In this document: in pieces, positions 1 to 5,500 of the stretch | Layout: each line of letters starts with the position of its first letter | Position numbering within the stretch: the first letter of the stretch is position 1 | Position numbers and translations under genes: made by a program | The notes under the pieces: generated by a model | The model's input: the letters and a program-made list of their open reading frames with translations, nothing else | Told to the model about the DNA's origin: nothing | Database searches by the model: none | Source: Spartobacteria bacterium | GTDB lineage: Bacteria > Verrucomicrobiota > Verrucomicrobiia > Chthoniobacterales > Chthoniobacteraceae | NCBI GenBank assembly: GCA_025350985.1 | Contig: JANXWU010000424.1 | Location: forward strand, 1 to 6,060 | Direction: 5' to 3' | Length of the DNA: 6,060 nucleotides

Positions 1-119
1 CACTTTTGCAGGAAGATCAGTTGGCCCCGCTGCACCTGCGCGGCTTGATCGGCGGCAAAAATGCTCGCGGGAAAAGTGAGCCACACGAGGAGGTAAACGG
101 CACGACCGACGCTGCGCAT
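1..119 (-). CDS. Exported protein, probable c-type cytochrome (N-terminal part only)
   Basis: Reading the minus strand from the ATG at 119-117 gives 39 codons that run off the left edge. The product has a typical Sec signal peptide: Arg residues near the start, a hydrophobic core (AVYLLVWLTFPASIF, residues 7-21) and an Ala-Ala-Asp cleavage site around residues 22-24. The mature start, RGQLIFLQK (31-39), is followed by a codon beginning TG, which can be Cys. A Gly-x-x-x-Phe-x-x-x-Cys run of this kind is how many c-type cytochrome domains lead into CxxCH, so a periplasmic haem protein is the likely product. The haem motif itself lies outside the window, so this rests on the leader and spacing only. 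No Shine-Dalgarno is seen. The gene has the same orientation as the two genes upstream, 153 bp after the last of them. Confidence 0.6.
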   Translation of the reverse strand, partial: MRSVGRAVYLLVWLTFPASIFAADQAAQVQRGQLIFLQK

Positions 120-197
120 GGCGAGTACTGTAATTGCCGACGCGGCAGGGTCAATTCCACGACCGTGCCGCCCCTAATTTCGCGCCGCTATGCTGCG

Positions 198-226
198 TTC
201 ACGCGCCCTATTTCGGCGCGGTTGAA
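198..226. repeat. Inverted repeat in the 120-272 intergenic gap
   Basis: CGCGCC (202-207) and GGCGCG (215-220) form a perfect 6-bp stem with a 7-base loop. TTCA (198-201) and TGAA (223-226) extend it across a 2-base bulge. The hairpin sits between the stop of the 92-residue membrane protein and the start of the exported protein. There is no T-run on either side, so an intrinsic terminator is not supported. Nothing else recognisable lies in 120-272 apart from two similar CCCTA(A)TTTCG strings at 176 and 206. Confidence 0.35.
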
Positions 227-272
227 CGTGCGCTGGCCAACCTTCCTCAGAGAGTGCCCGCGCTTCCCGGAG

Positions 273-551
273 CTATTCCGCGCCCCCGTGGTTCCCGCAC
301 GAACCGCAGCACTTTTTCCATTCCTCCGACAGCTTCATCAGCCCGAGCACGAGCAACACCGGTTTGATGATTTGCACCAGAAGGTAAATGAAAATTTTCA
401 GCAGCCGCACGATCGGGAGCGCCGACATCAGAAAACCGAAACCGATCGCCCAGCAGGTGACTTGCGTGGGATCGCGCCGCACGCGTTGTTCAAGTTGCGC
501 TTTGTACTCGCCGAACATTCCGGCTTTTTCGTGTTGAGTCTTTGCATCCAT
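273..551 (-). CDS. Small double-spanning membrane protein with Cys-rich tail (YqjD/DUF883-like motif)
   Basis: The protein has 92 residues, starting at the ATG at 551-549. An upstream in-frame start at 695 exists but would run through the preceding gene, so it is rejected. A charged N-terminal helix (1-30) ends in RVRRDP, followed by two hydrophobic segments at about 31-50 and 52-72. The tail carries CCGSCG (81-86), three cysteines that could bind a metal or form disulfides. The Arg-x-x-Pro lead into an Ala/Gly-Phe membrane helix resembles the C-terminal anchor of the ElaB/YqjD/DUF883 inner-membrane, ribosome-associated stress proteins, and it recurs in the gene just upstream. The two genes are 34 bp apart on one strand and are probably co-transcribed. 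Function is unknown. The family link is a motif-level guess. Confidence 0.65.
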   Translation of the reverse strand: MDAKTQHEKAGMFGEYKAQLEQRVRRDPTQVTCWAIGFGFLMSALPIVRLLKIFIYLLVQIIKPVLLVLGLMKLSEEWKKCCGSCGNHGGAE

Positions 552-585
552 AGTGAGTTCAGTTTTGGCAAGATTGGTTAATGAG

Positions 586-1131
586 TTATGACCAGACGCT
601 CCGCATTTTCTTCCACCAGTTTTCGACCACTGGCGCCACTTCGCGATTGACCCAATGCTCGACATGCTCCGCGGAGTCGTGTCCGAGTTTGCCAAGGTCC
701 ACCTCCTTCACCTTGTCGTAAACGCTGTGCGCCGCGTCCGCCGCCTCCGCCGTTTTGTGTTTGGCCTTTTGAAAAAGGGGCCACAGAAACGGCAGTACCA
801 GCGAGCCGAGATGATACTTCGTGTCCTCGATCGTCGGCTTGTGCTTCACGTTCACATCGTGGTCGGCAGTGGGACGCAGCAGGTAGCGCACGATCACTCC
901 GAAAACAAAACCAATCGCCAGCGCTTCCAGAAAAGCCGCGCCGGGGTTGCGTTCCGCTAGGCTCATTTGCCGTTCCATCAGATTGGCGGATTTATTTTTC
1001 GTCGCCTCCCAGAAATCTTCGGCCTTTTCCTGCATCCGTTCGCCGGCGTCGCGCGCGGCGGCACCGAGGGAAGAGGCGGCGTCCTTTGCTTGGTTCAATT
1101 CGGACTCTTCAGGCAGTTCGGGCATGTTCAT
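586..1131 (-). CDS. Membrane protein with amphipathic helices, YqjD/DUF883-like
   Basis: The product has 181 residues from the ATG at 1131-1129. A TTG three bases upstream and an ATG at 1125-1123 are alternative starts. A GGAG at 1151-1148 lies 16 bases before the chosen ATG, too far to decide the start. Residues 10-60 are a charged, Ala- and Glu-rich amphipathic helix. AERNPGAAFLEALAIGF (59-75) then leads into a membrane segment to about residue 85. A second hydrophobic stretch lies at 110-120 (SLVLPFLWPLF), and a charged helical tail ends in Trp-rich NWWKKMRSVW. The layout of long helix, R-N-P and C-terminal hydrophobic anchor matches the YqjD/ElaB/DUF883 type, but this protein has an extra tail of about 95 residues. 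It is the first gene of a likely two-gene unit and is divergent from uup. Confidence 0.7.
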   Translation of the reverse strand: MNMPELPEESELNQAKDAASSLGAAARDAGERMQEKAEDFWEATKNKSANLMERQMSLAERNPGAAFLEALAIGFVFGVIVRYLLRPTADHDVNVKHKPTIEDTKYHLGSLVLPFLWPLFQKAKHKTAEAADAAHSVYDKVKEVDLGKLGHDSAEHVEHWVNREVAPVVENWWKKMRSVWS

Positions 1132-1259
1132 CAATCAACGATTCGCACTCCGGGCCGGTCGCGCGTCCCCTTGTGTAAAAAAATTCCGCCGCACGCGCCG
1201 AGGTCATTGAGTGCGAGGCGTGGCAACTTTCCGCAACCCGCGTAAACTACGCGTCCGCC
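1132..1259. promoter_or_regulatory. Divergent intergenic region between the membrane-protein unit and uup
   Basis: These 128 bp separate two divergently read genes and must hold the uup start signals and probably those of the minus-strand pair. The only AT-rich patch is a run of seven A at 1177-1183, next to TTGTGT (1171-1176). No convincing -35/-10 pair was found on either strand. A short perfect hairpin, CGCGTA-aac-TACGCG (1239-1253), lies 6 bases before the uup ATG, where a Shine-Dalgarno would be. No Shine-Dalgarno is present there. Confidence 0.35.
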
Positions 1260-3152
1260 ATGTCCGAATCCACAGCCAGCGCCATTGCCAGCGCGACCGA
1301 TCTCTCGGTGAAATACAGCACGCAAATCGTGCTCGACCACGCCACGCTCACCATCCTCGAAGGCGAACGCGTCGGCCTCGTCGGGCGCAATGGCTCGGGC
1401 AAATCGACCTTCCTCCAAATCGCCGCCGGTGACACGAAGCCGGACTCCGGCCAGATGACTTGGCGGCGCGACATCGTCACCGGTTACATGCCGCAGGTGT
1501 TCGCTCTCGACGATCGCGCGACCGTGCACCAAAACATCCTCGCGGGCGCGCAGCGCGTGCTCGATTGGATCGAGGAATATGAGCGCATCCCGGCGGAGAG
1601 CCCGCTCAGTTCGGAGGTGTTGGAAAAAATAAACCACGCCGACGGATGGAGCCTCGAACACCGGATCAAATCGCTCGTCACCAACCTGCACGCGCCCGAC
1701 GAAGAACGCATCGTCGGCACTCTTTCCGGCGGTGAAAAACGCCGCGTCGCCCTCTGTCGCGCACTGCTCGCGCGTCCCGATTTTCTCATCCTCGACGAGC
1801 CGACGAACCATCTCGACACCGGCTCGATCGAATGGCTCGAGGACTTCCTCGCGCGCTACGCCGGCACCTGTCTGTTCGTCACGCACGACCGCTATTTTCT
1901 CGACCGCATCGCGACGCGCATCGTCGATCTCACGCGCGGACAATTTTACAGCTACGACGGCAACTACACCGACTACCTGCTCGCCCGCGTGCAGCGCAAA
2001 ACCGTCGAGGAGCAGCAGGAGCGGAAGCGGCAGAAGTTTTTGAAAAAGGAACTCGAGTGGGTGCGTCGCGGCCCGCGCGCGCGGCGCACGAAATCGGTCG
2101 ATCGCGTGGAGCGTTATTTCGAGATGGCCGCGCAGGAAGCGCCGGAGGCGGAACTCGACGTGGATCTCATCATCCCGCCCGCGCCGAAGTTCGCGAACCG
2201 CATTCTCGAGTTGCGCGAAGTCGGAGTGGAACTCGGCGGGCGCGTGCTTTTTGAAAAGCTGAACCTCAACCTCAATCCCGCCGAACGCCTCGGCATCGTC
2301 GGTCGCAATGGACTCGGCAAATCGTCGCTGCTGCGCGTGATGCTCGGCCAGCTCGCGCCGACGGGCGGCGAGGTCGAGATTGGCGCGCGAACGCAGATCA
2401 ATTACGTCGATCAAAACCGACTGCTGCTCGACGACGAGAAATCGATTTACGCGGAAGTCGGCGAGGGCGGCGAGATCGTGCGGCTCGGCGACGAGAGCAT
2501 TTCGTTGCGGGCTTACTTGCGGCGTTTTCTTTTCACCGAAGAGCGCATCAACACCAAAATCCGGCTACTCAGCGGCGGCGAACGGAGCCGCGTGCTGCTT
2601 GCGAAAATCCTCAAGCGCGGCGGCAACGTCCTCATCCTCGACGAGCCGACAAATGACCTCGACCTCGGCACGCTGCGGCTGTTGGAGGAAGCGCTGTGCG
2701 CGTTCCAAGGCAGTGTGATCGTCGTCAGTCACGACCGCTATTTTCTCAACCGCGTCTGCACGTCGATCCTCGCTTTCGAGGGCGACGGCGTCGTGCGCTA
2801 CAACGTCGGCAACTACGATTACTATCTCGAAAAACGCGCGCAGGAGACGGTGGCTGCGACGGCTTACTCGAAGCCTGCGCCCGCTGCCGCCGCGCCGAAG
2901 CGCGTCGAGAAACCGCGCAAAATGAAGTGGAAGGAAGAGCGCGAACTTGAATCGATGGAGGCCACGATCCTCGAAGCCGAGAACGAAGTCGCGCGGATGG
3001 AGGCGTCCTTCGCGTCGCCCGAATTCTATGCCCAGCACGGCCACGAATGGCCGGCGATGGAAGCGCAACTCAAAGCCGCGCGTGACAAGGTCGCCCAACT
3101 TTACGCGCGCTGGGCCGAGCTGGAAAAAATCAGGACGGCGGCGAGCGTATAG
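1260..3152 (+). CDS. uup: ABC-F family ATPase, Uup type
   Basis: The protein has 630 residues, close to the roughly 635 of E. coli Uup, and no membrane segments. Two ABC domains are intact. The first has Walker A GRNGSGKST (42-50), signature LSGGE (155-159), Walker B LILDEPTNHLD (176-186) and switch His209. The second has GRNGLGKSS (348-356), LSGGE (437-441), LILDEPTNDLD (458-468) and His491. The inter-domain linker (about 240-310) contains WVRRGPRARRTKS, a close match to the Uup linker, and NDLD after the second Walker B is also typical of Uup. A Pro/Ala hinge (539-547) leads to a charged coiled-coil C-terminal domain (about 555-625). ABC-F proteins act in the cytosol on ribosomes. Uup also binds branched DNA and has been tied to precise transposon excision. 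The ATG at 1260 is the first in-frame start. No Shine-Dalgarno is seen. The stop is 5 bp from an IS end. Confidence 0.95.
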   Translation: MSESTASAIASATDLSVKYSTQIVLDHATLTILEGERVGLVGRNGSGKSTFLQIAAGDTKPDSGQMTWRRDIVTGYMPQVFALDDRATVHQNILAGAQRVLDWIEEYERIPAESPLSSEVLEKINHADGWSLEHRIKSLVTNLHAPDEERIVGTLSGGEKRRVALCRALLARPDFLILDEPTNHLDTGSIEWLEDFLARYAGTCLFVTHDRYFLDRIATRIVDLTRGQFYSYDGNYTDYLLARVQRKTVEEQQERKRQKFLKKELEWVRRGPRARRTKSVDRVERYFEMAAQEAPEAELDVDLIIPPAPKFANRILELREVGVELGGRVLFEKLNLNLNPAERLGIVGRNGLGKSSLLRVMLGQLAPTGGEVEIGARTQINYVDQNRLLLDDEKSIYAEVGEGGEIVRLGDESISLRAYLRRFLFTEERINTKIRLLSGGERSRVLLAKILKRGGNVLILDEPTNDLDLGTLRLLEEALCAFQGSVIVVSHDRYFLNRVCTSILAFEGDGVVRYNVGNYDYYLEKRAQETVAATAYSKPAPAAAAPKRVEKPRKMKWKEERELESMEATILEAENEVARMEASFASPEFYAQHGHEWPAMEAQLKAARDKVAQLYARWAELEKIRTAASV

Positions 3153-3155
3153 AGC

Positions 3156-3174
3156 AAGGATCTTAGCAACTTTA
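3156..3174 (+). repeat. Left terminal inverted repeat of the IS1595-type element
   Basis: The 19 bases AAGGATCTTAGCAACTTTA match the inverted copy at 3875-3893 at 18 positions, with one A/G mismatch at 3160/3889. The element proper probably starts at the GG at 3158, as IS1595-family ends usually begin with GG. The transposase stop codon (TAA, 3174-3172 on the minus strand) lies inside this repeat. Confidence 0.85.
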
Positions 3175-3891
3175 GAGGGGTTTTGAGCGGAGGTTTTTGA
3201 GCAAGAAGAGATACAGATTGTCGTGCCGATGATTCCAACGTCATGCGGATCTTTGAGGTGGAGGAAAAGTAATGGGCACGGATGCCGCGCAGTCGGGCGA
3301 GGCGGAGTTTGGTGAAGCTCCAGAAGCTTTCGATGCCATTGACGTGATTTTTGCCGCGCGCGAACTGGTTTTGATGATGGTGGATGCGGTGATGCTTGTA
3401 GCCACCCAAAACGAGGCGTCATAGGACTTCCAGCCGTCGGTATATACGGTGGCTTCGGAGAGCACCTGGCCCTTGATGATCGGCATCAGAGCTTGCCTGG
3501 AGCAGTTCTCGACGATCTCGGTGAAGACCTTGCCACCGCGCTTGAGCAGGCCGATGACGGGCGTCTTGCCGCCCGCCCCGCGCGCGCGTTTGCCGCGCAC
3601 CCGGCGCGCTCCAAAGTAGCTTTCGTCGATCTCCACCTCGTCTGCAAAAGGCCGCGCCTCTTCCAGCGCCAAGGCCAAAATCCGCAAGCGCAATCCATCG
3701 TAAAGACTCTGCGTGCTCTGCACACTCAAGCCCGCCAGCCCAGCCGCCGTCAGGGCCGGAATGTCCGCACAAAACAACTTCAAGACCCTCCGAAAAATGA
3801 CCTCGGAAATGTGCGCGTGCTTTACGTATCGGTTTTTCACTGAGGATCAGCATGTTATGCTCATCGCCTCCTCGTAAAGTTGCTAAGACCC
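3158..3891 (-). mobile_element. IS1595-family insertion sequence, ISXO2-like, degenerate
   Basis: A 734-bp element is bounded by near-perfect inverted repeats and carries one transposase gene filling almost its whole length. Terminal GG, the DDE transposase with DESYFG and the C-terminal NGIESFW motif place it in the ISXO2-like part of IS1595. This family normally makes 8-bp target duplications. The 8 bp on the left (TAGAGCAA, 3150-3157) and right (TTATGTAT, 3892-3899) do not match, and shifting the ends outward by 2 bp does not help. The left neighbour is the uup 3' end and the right neighbour is the interior of a peptidase gene, so the flanks do not form one interrupted gene. An IS-adjacent deletion or a recombination between two copies would explain this. 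The transposase is frameshifted, so the copy is probably immobile unless helped in trans. Confidence 0.85.
3172..3840 (-). pseudogene. ISXO2-like IS1595 transposase, three frameshifts
   Basis: Read from GTG (3840-3838), frame one gives an N-terminal region like other ISXO2 transposases (NRYVKHAHISE), then DEVEIDESYFG with catalytic Asp72 and VYTDGWKSYDA with Asp135. The frame must then change three times to keep homology. Near 3414-3416 it moves to GGYKHHRIHHH and NHVNGIESFWS, which supplies the third catalytic residue. Near 3265-3268 it moves to FLHLKD, and near 3237-3240 to WNHRHDNLYLFLLKN, ending at TAA 3174-3172. Each shift is one missing base in a short C or T run (the last may be G or T). 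Restored, the protein would have about 223 residues, normal for the group. The start is also doubtful: a GAGGAGG (3873-3867) precedes an ATG at 3853-3851 that reaches this frame only if one A of the A5 run at 3833-3837 is removed. Confidence 0.9.
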
Positions 3892-3893
3892 TT
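3875..3893 (-). repeat. Right terminal inverted repeat of the IS1595-type element
   Basis: This is the inverted partner of the left end, with 18 of 19 positions identical. The outer GGG (3891-3889 on the minus strand) is the likely terminus. Inside it, on the minus strand, is GAGGAGG (3873-3867), the only strong Shine-Dalgarno-like string in the window, positioned for the transposase. Confidence 0.85.
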
Positions 3894-4253
3894 ATGTATT
3901 GCCTCATCTGTGTGAACTCCACGACCACGGCCACGGTTTACCTTACTAACCAAAGCAGTGGAGTTACCACTTCGTTCAGCATCAGCGCGCCGAGAGGCAC
4001 GGCCTTGGTTGGAAATTCCGCCGAGTGGATCGTTGAGCGTCCCACCGTCGGCGGTTCCGTCGCCAACCTGACCGACACGAAAGCCGTTTACTTCGACGAA
4101 AGTATAGCTGGTCTAAGTGGCACGCCATTTACGATCATCAATCTCGGTTCGGGAATGCCAGTCACCATGACCGGGAATGGGAATGCCTCGCTGTCGGTTC
4201 CCACGTTCGAGACAAGCCAGTTAATGAAGGTGAACTGGTTGAAGGCTAACTAA
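3892..4253 (+). pseudogene. Eqolisin (G1 family glutamic peptidase), C-terminal fragment
   Basis: The open frame from the IS edge to TAA at 4251-4253 gives about 119 residues from an ATG at 3894. The block GNSAEWIVERPTVGG (residues 40-54), followed by NLTDTKAVYF, is the signature of the G1/Peptidase_A4 fold. The first Glu of AEWIVE is expected to be the catalytic glutamate of the Gln/Glu dyad. It is followed by a beta-rich stretch ending in MKVNWLK, resembling the family's last strand (V-x-W). The family domain is about 200 residues, so the half with the catalytic Gln and any signal peptide is missing: the reading frame runs straight back into the IS end, where an in-frame ATG (3852) is fortuitous. 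Eqolisins are secreted acid proteases, best known from fungi but also found in bacteria. This remnant cannot be active. Confidence 0.75.
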
Positions 4254-4424
4254 ACTCGCGCGGCGCACTGCACACTTACCACTAACGCGGCCAGAAGCCG
4301 GGATTTCGTTCAAACCAACGCGCAGCGCTGCGGTGATGACCTCCTTGAACGGTTTGTGCAGTCTGGCCGCACCTTTCTTCGCCTTCGCTGCGACGTCAGG
4401 ATCGAGCGTCAACGTGGTTCTCAT
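4221..4424 (-). CDS. VapB-like ribbon-helix-helix antitoxin, probably truncated, no toxin partner
   Basis: The product has 67 residues from the ATG at 4424-4422. The first 42 residues, beginning MRTTLTLDPDVAAKAK and continuing through FKEVITAALRVGLNEI, match the DNA-binding half of VapB-type antitoxins: a short beta strand, then two helices that dimerise and bind the operator. In intact relatives about 25-40 further residues bind the PIN-domain toxin. Here the sequence after about residue 47 (VSGKCAVRRASL onward) looks unrelated, and its last codons are antisense to the final 33 bp of the peptidase remnant. No PIN toxin gene follows. A small palindrome just upstream could be its own operator. 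The start lies 29 bp after the UbiD stop on the same strand. It may still bind DNA but should not neutralise a toxin. Confidence 0.65.
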   Translation of the reverse strand: MRTTLTLDPDVAAKAKKGAARLHKPFKEVITAALRVGLNEIPASGRVSGKCAVRRASLVSLQPVHLH

Positions 4425-4427
4425 GCA

Positions 4428-4441
4428 GGCATCAGAATGCC
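4428..4441. promoter_or_regulatory. Palindrome upstream of the antitoxin gene, possible operator
   Basis: GGCAT-CAGA-ATGCC is a perfect 5-bp inverted repeat with a 4-base spacer, starting 3 bp before the antitoxin ATG. TTGACT at 4456-4451 on the minus strand, overlapping the UbiD stop, could be a -35 element, but no good -10 lies 16-18 bases on. RHH antitoxins commonly repress their own operon through short palindromes in this position. The operator role is inferred. Confidence 0.35.
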
Positions 4442-4453
4442 AGGCCTAAAAAG

Positions 4454-5500
4454 TCAACGCGCTTGGCCGAGGATTTGTTCCACCTTCGCCTTCACGCTTT
4501 CATCCATTTTGATCAGCGGCGGCCAAGGGCGTTTGAAGCCTTCGCCCGCGATCTTCTTTGTCGCGTCGAGGCCGAGTTTGCTGCCGCTGGCGATTTCGCT
4601 GGTGGCGTGGTCGAGCACGTCGGAGGGGCCTTTGGTGAAGATACTGTCGCGCTGCGGGTCGGTGTTGGCGCAGAGGCGGAACAAGACGTCGCTGGTGTTA
4701 TGCACGTCCACGTCGGCGTCAACCACCACGATGTATTTGCTGAACATCATCTGGCCCATGCCCCAAAGGCCGTGCATGATTTTGTAGGCCTGCATCGGGT
4801 AGGTCTTCTTGATGCTCACGAAGACTAAGTTATGAAACACACCTTCCGCTGGTAGAGCTATATCAACTATCTCCGGGAAGTTCATCTTGAAGATGGGCAG
4901 GAAGAGCTTCACGGACGCCCCGCCGATGTAGAAGTCCTCCATCGGCGGGATGCCGACGATCGTCGCCGGATAGATGGCATCCTTTCGGTGAGTAATCGCG
5001 GTTACGTGGAAGACCGGATAAGGCTCAGGCAAGGTATAGTAACCGGTGTGGTCGCCAAACGGGCCTTCGTCGCGCAAAGGTTCCTTGGGATCGACGTAAC
5101 CTTCGATAACTATGTCTGAGTTAGCCGGAACCTCTAAGTCATTAGTCTCACACTTCACTAACTCGACTGACTTCTTTCTGAGGTAACCAGCTAACAGAAA
5201 CTCATCCAAGCCATCAGGCAGCGGCGCAGTCGCCGCGAAGGTAAAGATAGGATCACCACCTAGAAAGATACTAACTGGCATCCGCGTGCCGGTTTCATAA
5301 TAACGCCGTCCGTGGCGCGCGCCGACTTTCTGCAACTGCCAGTGCATTCCCGTCGTGCGGTCGTCGTAAATCTGGATGCGATACATGCCGACGTTGCGTT
5401 CGCCGGTGTCGGGATCTTTGGTGACGACGCAGGGCAGCGTGATGAACCGTCCGCCGTCGAGCGGCCAGCATTTGAGGATGGGCAAATTGGCAAGCGTAGG
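4454..5500 (-). other. UbiD-family prenylated-FMN decarboxylase segment, N-terminus missing
   Basis: About 348 residues from Pro (5500-5498) to the stop match UbiD from just before its FMN-binding split barrel to the C-terminus: LPILKCWP (6-13), RNVGMYR (35-41), TGMHW (50-54), VPANSDIVIEG (124-134), EGPFGDHTGYY (145-155), GIPPMED (183-189), SIKK, KYIVVVDADVDV and LGLDATKK (309-316). UbiD enzymes use prenylated FMN and a divalent metal to remove or add CO2 on aromatic or unsaturated acids. In bacteria of this kind the usual role is quinone synthesis, so menaquinone is a reasonable but unproven pathway. E. coli UbiD has about 145 residues ahead of the LPI motif, and none are found here. The C-terminus looks natural. 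Part of the segment (about 5100-5220) is AT-richer than the rest and uses rare codons. Confidence 0.85.

Noticed and set aside
198..226. Terminator after the two-gene membrane unit
   Set aside because: The stem is reasonable but the downstream bases on the minus strand are mixed, with no T-run.
6..581. Plus-strand open frame (191 codons) at the left edge
   Set aside because: It runs antisense to the signal-peptide gene and the small membrane protein and has no recognisable motif.
1131..2414. Long minus-strand open frame (427 codons) across uup
   Set aside because: It is antisense to the intact ABC-F gene. Its His/Arg/Glu-rich translation shows no domain, and such frames arise from GC-rich third positions.
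3237..3416. Programmed frameshifting to express the transposase
   Set aside because: IS1595 transposases are normally single-frame. Three separate shifts without a slippery heptamer point to mutation or sequence error.
2565..3422. Minus-strand open frame (285 codons) over the uup 3' end and the IS
   Set aside because: Only a few codons near 3250-3268 match the transposase (FLHLKD, after a frameshift). The rest is antisense to uup.
3852..3893. Start of the peptidase gene within the IS (ATG at 3852)
   Set aside because: These codons are the IS end and show no peptidase homology. The in-frame ATG is a by-product of the junction.
3419..3934. Alternative minus-strand frame in the IS, starting upstream of the right end
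   Set aside because: Its translation lacks the DDE motifs. Only its first residues after the ATG at 3853 could be the true transposase start before a frameshift.
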